Shown here: one piece after another, positions 35,179 through 44,185 of the stretch
Position numbering within the stretch: position 1 is the first letter of the stretch
Layout of the letters: the number at the start of each line of letters is the position of its first letter
Source: Caballeronia ptereochthonis
Lineage (GTDB): Bacteria > Pseudomonadota > Gammaproteobacteria > Burkholderiales > Burkholderiaceae
NCBI RefSeq assembly: GCF_001545075.1
Contig: NZ_FCOB02000022.1
Span: 1-64,000, forward strand
Length of the DNA: 64,000 nucleotides
Direction of reading: 5' to 3'
Notes under the pieces: model-generated
Seen by the model: only the letters and a program-made list of their open reading frames with translations
What the model was told of the DNA's origin: nothing
Databases searched by the model: none
Translations under genes and position numbers: made by a program

Positions 35179-36132
35179 ATGAGCAGTGACGGCCTGATGG
35201 TTTTTACTGGCAACGCAAATCCCGCGCTTGCACAGGAAGTCGTCAAGATCCTTGGAATTCCTCTCGGCAAAGCGATGGTCAGCCGTTTCTCCGACGGCGA
35301 GATCATGGTCGAGATTCAGGAAAACGTTCGGGGCAAAGACGTATTCGTTCTGCAGTCCACCTGCGCTCCCACGAACGATAACCTGATGGAACTGATGATC
35401 ATGGTCGATGCGCTCAAGCGCGCGTCCGCCGGCCGGATCACCGCAGCCATCCCCTACTTCGGCTATGCGCGTCAGGACCGCCGTCCGCGTTCCGCGCGAG
35501 TGGCTATCTCGGCGAAGGTCGTCGCGAACATGCTGGAAATTGCCGGCGTCGATCGCGTGATCACCATGGACCTTCACGCCGACCAGATTCAAGGCTTCTT
35601 CGACATCCCCGTCGACAACATCTACGCCACTCCCGTTCTTCTCGGCGATCTGCGCAAGCAGAACCATGATCATCTGCTGATCGTGTCGCCGGACGTCGGC
35701 GGCGTGGTGCGCGCGCGTGCACTCGCCAAGCAGTTGAACACGGACCTCGCGATCATCGACAAGCGCCGTCCGAAGGCGAATGTCGCCGAGGTGATGAACA
35801 TCATCGGTGAAGTGGAAGGCCGCACCTGCGTGATCATGGACGACATGGTCGATACCGCAGGCACGCTGTGCAAGGCCGCGCAGGTGCTCAAGGAGCGCGG
35901 CGCGAAGCAGGTTTTCGCATACGCCACGCATCCGGTGCTCTCGGGTGGCGCAGCGGAGCGCATCGCGGCGTCGCAGCTCGATGAGCTCGTCGTGACCGAC
36001 ACGATTCCCCTTTCGGCGGAATCGCTGGCGTGCCCGAAGATCCGTCCGCTGTCGAGCGCGGGTCTGCTCGCGGAGACGTTCTCCCGAATCCGGCGTGGCG
36101 ACTCGGTGATGTCGCTCTTCGCCGAAGGTTAA
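35179..36132 (+). CDS. prs: Ribose-phosphate pyrophosphokinase
   Basis: 317-aa PRPP synthase making the common precursor of purines, pyrimidines, histidine, tryptophan and NAD. NANPALAQEVVKILGIPLGK, the flexible-loop and DLHADQIQGFFDIPVDN motif, and the PRPP loop VIMDDMVDTAGTL (about 215-227) are all present. Length is standard. It supplies Apt and HisC pathways in the cell. Ends at a strong terminator. Confidence 0.98.
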   Translation: MSSDGLMVFTGNANPALAQEVVKILGIPLGKAMVSRFSDGEIMVEIQENVRGKDVFVLQSTCAPTNDNLMELMIMVDALKRASAGRITAAIPYFGYARQDRRPRSARVAISAKVVANMLEIAGVDRVITMDLHADQIQGFFDIPVDNIYATPVLLGDLRKQNHDHLLIVSPDVGGVVRARALAKQLNTDLAIIDKRRPKANVAEVMNIIGEVEGRTCVIMDDMVDTAGTLCKAAQVLKERGAKQVFAYATHPVLSGGAAERIAASQLDELVVTDTIPLSAESLACPKIRPLSSAGLLAETFSRIRRGDSVMSLFAEG

Positions 36133-36144
36133 GCAGAATTGGCG

Positions 36145-36177
36145 AAAAGACGCGAAGCACACGCTTCGCGTCTTTTT
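36145..36177 (+). terminator. Terminator of prs
   Basis: Stem GACGCGAAG / CTTCGCGTC extended by A-T pairs, followed by TTTTT, 13 bases after the prs stop. Confidence 0.9.
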
Positions 36178-36285
36178 GCATGATCGGTGCGAACGAACGA
36201 AGGTTCGCATCGCTTGTTGTGGGATCACACATTTTCGATGATCCCGGTTTCCCTGCCTGGTCGCGGGCAGATATAGGAGTCAAAC

Positions 36286-36906
36286 ATGAAAGTCGTCGCT
36301 TTCGAGCGTAGCAAGCAAGGTACGGGTGCGAGCCGCCGCCTGCGCAACTCGGGTAAGACCCCGGGTATCGTGTACGGTGGTGAAACGGACGTTCAACTGG
36401 TCGAACTCGACCACAACGCCCTGTGGCACGCCCTGAAGAAAGAAGTTTTCCACTCGTCGATTCTCGACCTGGAAATCGCTGGCAAGTCGCAACAGGTTCT
36501 GCTGCGCGACGTGCAATACCATCCGTTCAAGCAACTCGTGCTGCACGTGGACTTCCAGCGCGTCGACGCGAAGAAGAAGCTCCACACCCGGGTGCCGCTG
36601 CACTTCATGAACCAGGAAACCAACCCGGCCGTGAAGCTGTCGGGCGCGGTGATCACGCACGTCGTGACGGAACTGGAAGTGGAATGCCTGCCGGCTGACC
36701 TGCCCGAGTTCCTGGAAATCGATCTGGCGAAGATCGAAGCTGGCCAGACGATGCACGCGAAGGACATCCCGCTGCCGAAGGGCGTGAGCCTGACGGTGAC
36801 GGTCGTGACCGAAAACCCGGTGATCGCATCGGCGACGGTTCCGGCTGCTGTCGTGTCGGATACGGCGGGCGAAGCTGCGGAAGGCGAAACGCCGGCGGCC
36901 GAGTAA
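36286..36906 (+). CDS. rplY: Ribosomal protein bL25 (Ctc/TL5 form)
   Basis: 206-aa long form of 50S protein L25, which binds 5S rRNA. N-terminal L25 domain (1-95: MKVVAFERSKQGTGASRRLR, then NSGKTPGIVYGG) plus a C-terminal TL5/Ctc beta domain, ending in a low-complexity Ala/Glu tail (EAAEGETPAAE). The Ctc form is normal in betaproteobacteria. Its own terminator follows; pth is next, the usual rplY-pth pair. Confidence 0.97.
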   Translation: MKVVAFERSKQGTGASRRLRNSGKTPGIVYGGETDVQLVELDHNALWHALKKEVFHSSILDLEIAGKSQQVLLRDVQYHPFKQLVLHVDFQRVDAKKKLHTRVPLHFMNQETNPAVKLSGAVITHVVTELEVECLPADLPEFLEIDLAKIEAGQTMHAKDIPLPKGVSLTVTVVTENPVIASATVPAAVVSDTAGEAAEGETPAAE

Positions 36907-36958
36907 ACACGCGGTACACCGCTATCCTCTCGATCCGTTCTCGCGAACGGTCGACGTG

Positions 36959-36991
36959 ACCCGCCGGAGCGCAAGCCCGGCGGGTTTTTTT
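36959..36991 (+). terminator. Terminator of rplY
   Basis: 9-bp stem ACCCGCCGG / CCGGCGGGT with a 9-base loop and a T7 tract. A smaller hairpin CCGTTC-TCGC-GAACGG lies just upstream at 36935-36950. Confidence 0.85.
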
Positions 36992-37033
36992 CGCTCTAGA
37001 CCAAGCGGGCTTTCGGGCTCGCGATGACTCGAC

Positions 37034-37636
37034 ATGATCAAGCTGATCGTCGGCCTGGGCAATCCGGGCGCCGAATATACCGCGACGCGTCACAACGCGG
37101 GCGTCTGGTTCGTCGACCAGTTCGCACGCGACGCAGGCGCTACGCTGCGCGATGAGCGCCGCTTCCACGGCTTTTACGGCAAGGGACGCCTGCACGGCCA
37201 CGAAGTGCATCTGCTCGAGCCGCAGACGTTCATGAACCGCTCAGGGCAATCCGTGGTCGCGCTCGCGCAGTTCTTCAAGATCCTGCCCGACGAGATTCTC
37301 GTCGCACACGACGAACTCGATCTGCCGCCCGGCACCGTCAAGATGAAGCTCGGCGGCGGCAGCGGCGGCCACAACGGGCTCAAGGACATTTCCGCGCATC
37401 TGTCGTCGCAGCAATACTGGCGGCTGCGCATCGGCATCGGGCATCCGCGCGATCTGATCCCGGAAAGCGCGCGCGCGGGCGCCAAGCCCGACGTCGCGAA
37501 TTTCGTGCTCAAGCCGCCGCGCCGCGAAGAGCAGGACGTGATCGATCAGTCGATCGAGCGCGCGCTCGCCGTGATGCCCTTCGTCGTCGCCGGCGAAACC
37601 GAGCGCGCAATGATGAACCTGCACCGCAATTCATGA
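37034..37636 (+). CDS. pth: Peptidyl-tRNA hydrolase
   Basis: 200-aa enzyme that recycles tRNA from drop-off peptidyl-tRNA. MIKLIVGLGNPGAEYTATRH contains the Asn-Pro-Gly and catalytic His20 region; HDELDLPPGTVKMKLGGGSG, then GHNGLKDI are diagnostic. Normal length. hisC follows with a 13-base gap to its likely GTG start. Confidence 0.97.
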   Translation: MIKLIVGLGNPGAEYTATRHNAGVWFVDQFARDAGATLRDERRFHGFYGKGRLHGHEVHLLEPQTFMNRSGQSVVALAQFFKILPDEILVAHDELDLPPGTVKMKLGGGSGGHNGLKDISAHLSSQQYWRLRIGIGHPRDLIPESARAGAKPDVANFVLKPPRREEQDVIDQSIERALAVMPFVVAGETERAMMNLHRNS

Positions 37637-37649
37637 TTTGGAGCCGACC

Positions 37650-38717
37650 GTGAGCCGTTTCTGGAGCGATATCGTTCATCGACTGACGCCCTATGTGCCG
37701 GGCGAGCAACCTGTGCTGGCGCATCCCGTCAAGCTCAACACCAACGAGAATCCGTATCCACCGTCGCCGCGCGTGGTCGAGGCGATTCGCCGCGAGCTCG
37801 GCGAGGACGGCGCGTCGCTGCGCAAGTATCCCGATCCGTCCGCCCGCGCGGTGCGCGAAGCCGTCGCGAAGCATCACGGATTGCGCATCGAGCAGGTGTT
37901 CGCGGGCAACGGCTCCGACGAAGTGCTCGCGCACGCGTTCCAGGCGCTGCTCAAGCATGACGAGCCGATTCGCTTTCCCGACATCACGTACAGCTTCTAT
38001 CCGGTCTACGCGCAGTTGTACGGCGTCCAGTACCGCACGATTCCGCTGAACGCGGATTTCGCCATCGATGTCGATGATTATCGCGCGCCGAACGGCGGCG
38101 TATTGCTGCCCAATCCGAACGCGCCGACGGGCCGCGCGCTGTCGCTCGCCGAGATCGAGGTGCTGCTTGACGCGAATCCGGATGCGCCGGTGATCATCGA
38201 TGAAGCGTATGTGGACTTCGGCGCCGAGTCGGCGGTGAATCTGATCGACACGTATCCCAATCTGCTCGTCGTGCAGACGACATCGAAAGCGCGCTCGCTG
38301 GCGGGCATGCGCGTCGGATTCGCGTTCGGCGATCCCGCGCTGATCGAAGCGCTCACGCGCGTGAAGGACAGCTTCAACTCTTATCCGCTCGATCGTCTCG
38401 CGCAGGTTGCGGCGCTCGCATCGTACGAGGATCAGGCGTGGTTCGAGGAAAGCTGCGCGAAGGTCGTGGCGAGCCGCGATCAGTTGCAGGCGCAGCTACA
38501 GGCGCTCGGCTTCGATGTCGCGCCGTCGGCGGCCAATTTCGTGTTCGCGAAACATCCCGCGCACGATGCCGCGACGCTTGCCGCCGCGCTCAAGAAGCAG
38601 GAAATCTTCGTGCGCCACTTCAAGCTGCCGCGCATCGATCAGCATTTGCGCATTTCGATCGGCACACCCGCAGAATGCGATGCGCTCGTCGCGGCCCTGA
38701 CCGGCCTGGTCGGATAA
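37650..38717 (+). CDS. hisC: Histidinol-phosphate aminotransferase
   Basis: 355-aa fold-type I PLP aminotransferase of histidine biosynthesis. KLNTNENPYPPSPRVVEAI, FAGNGSDEVLAHAFQALL, LLPNPNAPTGRALS, VIIDEAYVDFG and the PLP lysine region TTSKARSLAGMRVGFAFG are clear. I choose the GTG at 37650 with GGAG 7 bases upstream, rather than a TTG 12 bases earlier. It is outside the main his operon, and may be one of several paralogues in such genomes; substrate could be broader. Confidence 0.92.
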   Translation: MSRFWSDIVHRLTPYVPGEQPVLAHPVKLNTNENPYPPSPRVVEAIRRELGEDGASLRKYPDPSARAVREAVAKHHGLRIEQVFAGNGSDEVLAHAFQALLKHDEPIRFPDITYSFYPVYAQLYGVQYRTIPLNADFAIDVDDYRAPNGGVLLPNPNAPTGRALSLAEIEVLLDANPDAPVIIDEAYVDFGAESAVNLIDTYPNLLVVQTTSKARSLAGMRVGFAFGDPALIEALTRVKDSFNSYPLDRLAQVAALASYEDQAWFEESCAKVVASRDQLQAQLQALGFDVAPSAANFVFAKHPAHDAATLAAALKKQEIFVRHFKLPRIDQHLRISIGTPAECDALVAALTGLVG

Positions 38718-38732
38718 GCAAGCACGAAGGGC

Positions 38733-38990
38733 TTACTTGCCCTTCGCCGCCATCAGCGCGTGATACTTGGCCAGCAGCTGCTCCGGCGTTTCGAAGTGCG
38801 CCGGATCACGCGGAATGCATTCCACGGGGCAGACCTGCTGGCACTGCGGCTCATCGAAATGGCCGACGCATTCCGTGCATTTGTTCGGGTCGATCACGTA
38901 GATTTCCGGACCCATCGAAATGGCGTCGTTCGGGCACTCGGGCTCGCAAACGTCGCAGTTGATGCACTCGTCGGTAATGATCAAAGACAT
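38733..38990 (-). CDS. YfhL-family 2[4Fe-4S] ferredoxin
   Basis: 85-aa ferredoxin with two cluster motifs: CINCDVCEPECP (residues 9-20) and CTECVGHFDEPQCQQVCP with an insertion between the second and third Cys, typical of YfhL/FdxB-like Alvin ferredoxins. The C-terminal helix is about 25 residues. These low-potential proteins serve as electron donors, roles not fully settled. It is the last gene of a minus-strand run rsmD-coaD-ferredoxin. Its stop codon lies in the loop of a hairpin with hisC's end. Confidence 0.93.
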   Translation of the reverse strand: MSLIITDECINCDVCEPECPNDAISMGPEIYVIDPNKCTECVGHFDEPQCQQVCPVECIPRDPAHFETPEQLLAKYHALMAAKGK

Positions 38991-39071
38991 GCTTCACTCT
39001 CTTGCGCCGGTGTCGAAACCGGCATGACGCCCGCGCGCCGCGCTATTGAAAGCGGCACACGGGCCGGGCGC

Positions 39072-39578
39072 TCAGGGCGCCGCAGGGTCCTTCTGCGACA
39101 GAATAGCGACTTTGTCGATCAGCCGCTTTTCCACCGACGGGAACACGAACTTGCTCACGTCGCCGCCGAGCTGCGCAATCTCGCGCACGATGGTGCCGGA
39201 GATGAACTGGTATTGATCGGACGGCGTCATGAACATCGTTTCGACGTCGGGCAGCAGATAGCGGTTCATGCCGGCCATCTGGAACTCGTATTCGAAATCG
39301 GAGACGGCGCGCAGGCCGCGCACGATCACGCGCGCGTTGTTCTTGCGCACGAAATCCTTCAAAAGACCAGTGAAACTGCTCACATGGACGTTCGGGTAAT
39401 GCCCGAGCACGTCGTGCGCGATGTCGAGCCGCTCCTGCAGCGAGAAAAACGGCTTCTTCGCGCGGCTGTCCGCGACGCCCACGACGAGCTGATCGAAAAT
39501 GCTCGATGCGCGCCGGACGATGTCCTCATGCCCGCGAGTGAGCGGGTCGAACGTTCCCGGGTACACGGCGACAACCAT
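39072..39578 (-). CDS. coaD: Phosphopantetheine adenylyltransferase
   Basis: 168-aa enzyme catalysing the penultimate step of coenzyme A synthesis. The nucleotidyltransferase motif TFDPLTRGHEDIVRRAS (T/HxxH) is at 9-25, and RGLRAVSDFEYEFQMAGMNR and ISGTIVREIAQLGGDVSKFV follow. ATG 39578 has GAGGAG 6 bases upstream. Downstream of rsmD, the standard rsmD-coaD pair. Confidence 0.97.
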   Translation of the reverse strand: MVVAVYPGTFDPLTRGHEDIVRRASSIFDQLVVGVADSRAKKPFFSLQERLDIAHDVLGHYPNVHVSSFTGLLKDFVRKNNARVIVRGLRAVSDFEYEFQMAGMNRYLLPDVETMFMTPSDQYQFISGTIVREIAQLGGDVSKFVFPSVEKRLIDKVAILSQKDPAAP

Positions 39579-39678
39579 GAGCTTCTCCTCTTCTAATTGA
39601 CCTTGGGCCGCGTGGCTGCGACGACCAACTCTGCCTCATTTCCTGCGACATTGGCTGCGCGAGAATCGGGAACGCGCA

Positions 39679-40305
39679 TTATTCCTCATTTTCGCGGCGC
39701 AGCAAATGATAGCGGACCGCGCCGGCCTTCCCTTCGCGCACGACCGACCAGCCCGCGAGCGCACCGATGCCCGGCACGTCGAGCGGATCGCCGCATTCGA
39801 CGTAGATCACGCCGTCGGCGGTGGCGAGCGGCGCCGCCAGTTCCAGTGCGCGCAAGAGCAGCGCGTGATCGCCGAACGGCGGATCGAGAAAGATCACGTC
39901 GAACGAACCGGGCGCGAGGCCGGCGGCGAGCCGCAGTGCATCGGCTTCCGCGATTTCGATATTGCGCGCGCCGAGCTTCGCCTGGTTCGCCCTGAGCTGC
40001 CCGGCGGCTTTCGCGCTTCTCTCGACCATCAGCACCCGCGCCGCGCCGCGCGACGCCGCCTCGAAGCCGAGCGCGCCGCTGCCGGCGAACATGTCGAGAC
40101 AATTCTGTCCGGAAAGGTCCTGGCCGAGCCAGTTGAAGAGCGTTTCGCGCACGCGGTCCGGCGTCGGCCTGAGGCCGTCGAGATCGAGCACGGGCAGCGG
40201 CGTGCGCTTCCAGTCTCCGCCGATGATGCGGATCGTATGAGGTTTGCCTCCGCGCGATGGAGTATGGCTGGGCAAGGCGGATCGAGTGGCGGACGAGCGA
40301 GGCAT
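39679..40305 (-). CDS. rsmD: 16S rRNA (guanine966-N2)-methyltransferase
   Basis: 208-aa SAM-dependent methyltransferase modifying G966 in 16S rRNA. After a Ser/Arg-rich N-terminal tail, IRIIGGDWKRTPLPVLDLDG and LRPTPDRVRETLFNWL are diagnostic, LDMFAGSGALGFEAASRGAA is the SAM site, and FLDPPFG is the catalytic NPPF/DPPF motif. Start is uncertain: ATG 40305 or 40341, neither with a good ribosome site. It precedes coaD and is divergent from ftsY. Confidence 0.94.
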   Translation of the reverse strand: MPRSSATRSALPSHTPSRGGKPHTIRIIGGDWKRTPLPVLDLDGLRPTPDRVRETLFNWLGQDLSGQNCLDMFAGSGALGFEAASRGAARVLMVERSAKAAGQLRANQAKLGARNIEIAEADALRLAAGLAPGSFDVIFLDPPFGDHALLLRALELAAPLATADGVIYVECGDPLDVPGIGALAGWSVVREGKAGAVRYHLLRRENEE

Positions 40306-40539
40306 AGGAACGGAATTCGAATCGGGGCGCGGTCTTCGCATGGTTTTCGCGCGTATTGACCGCCAACGTTACCACAGCGGCTTCGTGTGCCGGGTACCGC
40401 ACTTTTCCGGCCCGGAAGTCACCGGCCGCGCCTGATAAAATACGCGGCTTCCACTCCATCGCGCGGGCTTTTCCGGCGTGGCGCTTCGCGGCGCACGCGG
40501 CAAGCCGTCTGATGACGCGCGCATCATCGCCACACACCC

Positions 40540-41823
40540 ATGTTCAGCTTCTTCAAACGATTCAAAAAGCCGGCTGACGAGCCGCTCGACACGCCTCAGG
40601 AAGAATCCGTCGAGGCGGCCGAAGAGGAAGAAGTCTCCGAGGCCGAACTGGAACGGCAGGCGCTTGCCTCCGAAGCGACGCCGGAAGAGGCGCAGCCGGA
40701 TGCGCGCGAGGAATCGGCGCCTGCCGCACCCGCAGCGCCCGCCGCGCCGACGCCCGCCAAAGCCGTCGCCGCTCCCGCTCCCGCATCCGCTTCGCCCGCG
40801 GCGCCACGAGCGGAGGAGTCGAAGGAATACTGGGAGGGCCGGACTCAGTCGCAATGGTCACGCGGTCCCGAAACGGATGAGGCGAGCGAAGAATTCGTGC
40901 CGCCGCCCGAGCCCGATCCGGTCGCGAAGAAGTCGTGGCTCTCGCGCCTGCGCCACGGCCTCTCGAAGACGAGCTCGAACCTGACCGGCATCTTCGTCGG
41001 CGCGAAAATCGACGAAGATCTGTACGAAGAGCTCGAAACCGCGCTCCTGATGTCCGACGCGGGCGTCGACGCAACGGAATTCCTGCTCGAATCGCTGCGG
41101 GAGAAAGTGCGCTCGGAGCGTCTCACCGATGCGCCGCAGGTCAAGGCCGCGCTGCGCGATTTGCTCGTCGATCTGCTGCGTCCGCTCGAGAAGACGCTGA
41201 TGCTCGGCCGCGCGCAGCCACTCGTGATGATGATCGCGGGCGTAAACGGCGTCGGCAAGACGACGAGCATCGGCAAGCTGGCGAAGCATTTGCAGCGCTT
41301 CAACCAGTCGGTGCTGCTGGCCGCGGGCGACACCTTCCGCGCCGCCGCGCGCGAACAGCTGACGGTCTGGGGCGAACGCAACAACGTGACGGTGATCGCG
41401 CAGGAAAGCGGCGATGCCGCGGCGGTCATCTACGACGCCGTCGGCGCGGCGCGCGCCCGCAAGATCGACGTGATGATGGCCGACACCGCGGGCCGCCTGC
41501 CGACGCAGCTGCATCTGATGGAAGAGCTGCGCAAGGTGCGCCGCGTGATCGCGAAAGCGATGCCCGACGCGCCTCACGAAGTGCTGCTCGTGATCGACGC
41601 GAACACGGGTCAGAACGCGCTCGCGCAAGTCAAGGCCTTCGACGACGCGCTGGGCCTCACCGGCCTCATCGTGACGAAGCTCGACGGCACCGCGAAGGGC
41701 GGCATCATCGCCGCGATCGCGCGGCAGCGGCCGATCCCGGTGTACTTCATCGGCGTGGGCGAGAAGGTCGAGGATCTGCAGCCGTTCAGCGCGGAGGAAT
41801 TCGCGGACGCGCTGCTGGGCTGA
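40540..41823 (+). CDS. ftsY: Signal recognition particle receptor FtsY
   Basis: 427-aa membrane-associated GTPase that docks SRP-ribosome complexes on the translocon. N-terminal A domain (1-120) is low-complexity, acidic and Ala/Pro rich; NG domain follows with GVNGVGKTTSIGKLA (G1), DTFRAAAREQL, MADTAGRLPTQ (G3), and TKLDGTAKGG (G4). Next to divergent rsmD, a conserved layout. Ends at a terminator. Confidence 0.97.
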   Translation: MFSFFKRFKKPADEPLDTPQEESVEAAEEEEVSEAELERQALASEATPEEAQPDAREESAPAAPAAPAAPTPAKAVAAPAPASASPAAPRAEESKEYWEGRTQSQWSRGPETDEASEEFVPPPEPDPVAKKSWLSRLRHGLSKTSSNLTGIFVGAKIDEDLYEELETALLMSDAGVDATEFLLESLREKVRSERLTDAPQVKAALRDLLVDLLRPLEKTLMLGRAQPLVMMIAGVNGVGKTTSIGKLAKHLQRFNQSVLLAAGDTFRAAAREQLTVWGERNNVTVIAQESGDAAAVIYDAVGAARARKIDVMMADTAGRLPTQLHLMEELRKVRRVIAKAMPDAPHEVLLVIDANTGQNALAQVKAFDDALGLTGLIVTKLDGTAKGGIIAAIARQRPIPVYFIGVGEKVEDLQPFSAEEFADALLG

Positions 41824-41846
41824 TTCGCAGGCTGACTGGCAGAAAC

Positions 41847-41873
41847 AGGGCGTTCGGGCGAACGCCCTTTTTT
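41847..41873 (+). terminator. Terminator of ftsY
   Basis: 8-bp stem GGGCGTTC / GAACGCCC with loop GGGC and TTTTTT. It overlaps the stop codon of the convergent exporter gene at 41873. Confidence 0.85.
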
Positions 41874-42505
41874 CATCGCGCGAGGATCAGGGAAGCTGCG
41901 ATCCACCACATCACGCAGCCGACGATCACGTCGAGCACGCGCCACGACATGTCCTTCTCGAACCACGGCTCCAGCAGACGCGCGCCGTAGCCGAGCACCA
42001 TGAACCAGATGACCGACGCGCACATCGCGCCCGCCGCGAACCACGCGTTGCCCGGCCAGCCGCGCCGCGCGCCGATGCCGCCGAGCAGCACCACGGTATC
42101 AAGATAGACGTGCGGATTGAGCAGCGACAGCGCGAGCACGGTGGATGCCGCGCCGAGCGCCGTCTGCGAATCGCCGTCGGACGCATTCAGATGCCCCGGC
42201 CCGCGCCACGCTGCAAGAAACGCGCGCAGTCCGTATAGAAACACGAAGACCGCGCCCGCCCAGCGAATCACGTCGAGCAGAAAAGGCGCGCGCGCGATGA
42301 GCGCGCCCATTCCGCCGATGCCGAGCGCGATCAGCAGCACGTCGATGAGCGCGCAGATCGACACCACGATGCCGACGTGCCTGCGCTTCAGTCCCTGCCG
42401 CAGCACGAACGCGTTCTGCGCGCCGATCGCGACGATCAGGCTCGCTCCGAGCCCCGCGCCCGACAGATAGCTCGCCAGCGCTCCCGCTGAAACCGCTCCC
42501 GTCAT
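41873..42505 (-). CDS. LysE/ArgO-family amino-acid exporter
   Basis: 210-aa inner-membrane exporter with about six hydrophobic segments. GLGASLIVAIGAQNAFVLRQ and the ALSLLNPHVYLDTVVLLGGI motif are those of LysE/ArgO (basic amino-acid export), distinct from the RhtB-type gene at 16645. Its ATG overlaps the maiA stop in ATGA, so translation is coupled to the ring-cleavage genes, an unexpected functional pairing. Substrate probably lysine/arginine by family, not proven. Confidence 0.92.
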   Translation of the reverse strand: MTGAVSAGALASYLSGAGLGASLIVAIGAQNAFVLRQGLKRRHVGIVVSICALIDVLLIALGIGGMGALIARAPFLLDVIRWAGAVFVFLYGLRAFLAAWRGPGHLNASDGDSQTALGAASTVLALSLLNPHVYLDTVVLLGGIGARRGWPGNAWFAAGAMCASVIWFMVLGYGARLLEPWFEKDMSWRVLDVIVGCVMWWIAASLILAR

Positions 42506-43152
42506 TCGGCGTCCGGCTGCTGCGCCGGAGCGGCCCGTGCGAAGGCGTCGATGGTGCAGGCGTGATCGGCGATGCGCGCGAGCGTCGGAAAGCGGCTCAC
42601 GTCGATGCCGAAGCGCCGCGCGTTGAACACCTGCGGCACGATGCACAGATCGGCGACTGTCGGCGTGTCGCCGAAGGTCAGTGCGCCGACGCGCCTGTCG
42701 GCCGCAAGCCGCTTTTCAAGCGACTCGAAACCGGTGTCGACCCAGTGCCGGTACCAGGTGTCCTTGACTTCGTCCGGCACTTTCACCTGATGCTTCAGGT
42801 ACTTGAGCACGCGCAGATTGTCGAGCGGATGGATTTCGCACGCGACCTGCATCGCGACCGAACGCACGAACGCCCGATCCGACGGGCTCTTCGGCAAGAG
42901 CGGCGGCTCGGGATGCGTCTCCTCCAGATACTCGATGATCGCGAGTGACTGCGTCAGCACGTCGTCGCCGTCGATCAGCGTCGGCACGATGCCGTCCGGA
43001 TTCAGCGCACGGTATTCGGGCTTGAGCTGCTGGCCGCCGTCGCGCAGAAGATGGATCGCCTCGTACTCGTAGCCGAGGCCCTTCAGGTTCAGCGCGATGC
43101 GCACGCGATACGCGGCCGAGCTGCGGAAATAGCTGTAGAGCTTCATGGTCAT
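42502..43152 (-). CDS. maiA: Zeta-class GST: maleylacetoacetate / maleylpyruvate isomerase
   Basis: 216-aa glutathione-dependent cis-trans isomerase. N-terminal thioredoxin-like domain with the zeta signature KLYSYFRSSAAYRVRIALNL and the C-terminal helical domain with NLRVLKYL and TVADLCIVPQVFNARRFGID. It may serve tyrosine (maleylacetoacetate) or gentisate (maleylpyruvate) degradation; the adjacent hydrolase has the size of fumarylpyruvate hydrolase, which favours the second. It starts 4 bases after that gene's stop. ATG 43152 or 43146 are both possible. Confidence 0.9.
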   Translation of the reverse strand: MTMKLYSYFRSSAAYRVRIALNLKGLGYEYEAIHLLRDGGQQLKPEYRALNPDGIVPTLIDGDDVLTQSLAIIEYLEETHPEPPLLPKSPSDRAFVRSVAMQVACEIHPLDNLRVLKYLKHQVKVPDEVKDTWYRHWVDTGFESLEKRLAADRRVGALTFGDTPTVADLCIVPQVFNARRFGIDVSRFPTLARIADHACTIDAFARAAPAQQPDAE

Positions 43153-43156
43153 GGAC

Positions 43157-43855
43157 TCAGACCACGCGCACGGAGAATTCGCCGATCCCGTCCACGCCGC
43201 CCTTGAGCAGATCGCCCTTCACGACCGCGCCGACGCCTTCGGGCGTGCCGGTGAAGATGAGATCGCCGGGAAACAGTTCGAAAAGCGTCGAGAGATACGC
43301 GACCGTCTCGCCCACCGACCAGATCAGCTGCGAGATGTCCGAGCGCTGCTTCTCCTCGCCGTTGACGGTCAGCCAGATCGCGCTCTTTTCCAGATGCCCC
43401 ACCTTCGACACGGGGTGAATCGGGCCGATCGGCGCGGAGCGGTCGAAACCCTTCGCGGTGTCCCACGGACGGCCGAGCTTCTTCGCTTCGCCTTGCAGGT
43501 CGCGGCGCGTCATGTCGAGGCCGAGCGCGTAACCGTAGACGTAGTCGAGCCCTTTATCGGCGGGAATGTCCTTGCCCTGCTTGCCGATCGCGGCGACCAG
43601 CTCCATCTCGAAGTGCAGGTTCTTCGTCTGCGACGGATACGGAAACTCGCCGGTCGCACCGGGCGCGACATACAGCACGGCATCCGCGGGCTTGCTGAAG
43701 AAGAACGGCGGCTCGCGGTCCGGGTCGTGCCCCATTTCGCGCGCGTGGGCTTCGTAGTTGCGCCCGACGCAATAGATGCGGCGCACGGGAAACTGCTCGT
43801 TCGAACCATCGACGGGCACGGCTGCCGCCGGCGCCGGAGGAAACACATAACTCAT
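43157..43855 (-). CDS. Fumarylacetoacetate-hydrolase family protein (fumarylpyruvate-hydrolase-like)
   Basis: 232-aa FAH-fold hydrolase that cleaves a C-C bond in a beta-diketo acid. VRRIYCVGRNYEAHAREMGH opens the fold, NLHFEMELVAAIGKQGKDIP carries the metal-binding Glu residues, and LFPGDLIFTGTPEGVGAVVK is the family's C-terminal block. Length is about half that of true tyrosine-pathway FAH and matches NagK-type fumarylpyruvate hydrolase of the gentisate route. ATG 43855 has AGGAG 7 bases upstream. First gene of a three-gene unit with maiA and an exporter. Confidence 0.9.
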   Translation of the reverse strand: MSYVFPPAPAAAVPVDGSNEQFPVRRIYCVGRNYEAHAREMGHDPDREPPFFFSKPADAVLYVAPGATGEFPYPSQTKNLHFEMELVAAIGKQGKDIPADKGLDYVYGYALGLDMTRRDLQGEAKKLGRPWDTAKGFDRSAPIGPIHPVSKVGHLEKSAIWLTVNGEEKQRSDISQLIWSVGETVAYLSTLFELFPGDLIFTGTPEGVGAVVKGDLLKGGVDGIGEFSVRVV

Positions 43856-44185
43856 CCCGCTCTCCTGTTGCTGTTTCTGGATTGGCAGATTCATGGGCGC
43901 ATGCGCTGGCGCGAACGACCCGCGAGAAAAGGGAGTTTAACGTGCGCGCGCAAATCGTGGCGAGGCTTGTCGGGCGCGGCTTTGCGAGCTTTCGACGAGC
44001 CTTCGGCGGCTCGGCCGGCCGGGCATCGCGACGATGCATCGGACCAAATCCGCGCGAAACCTTTGATCATCCCACCTTGCCAGCGCTGCGCAAATGCGAT
44101 ACTGAATGACATTCCTGCACCCTGAATACGCGCGACGGCATCGCTCACCCTACGGAAATGAGCGCCCGAACCGCGCACCCTGCCG
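43856..44185. other. Intergenic region between the FAH-like and YbiB-like genes
   Basis: 330 bases between divergent genes. It must contain both promoters, but I identify no convincing -35/-10 pair, operator, hairpin or reading frame with coding character. Confidence 0.35.
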
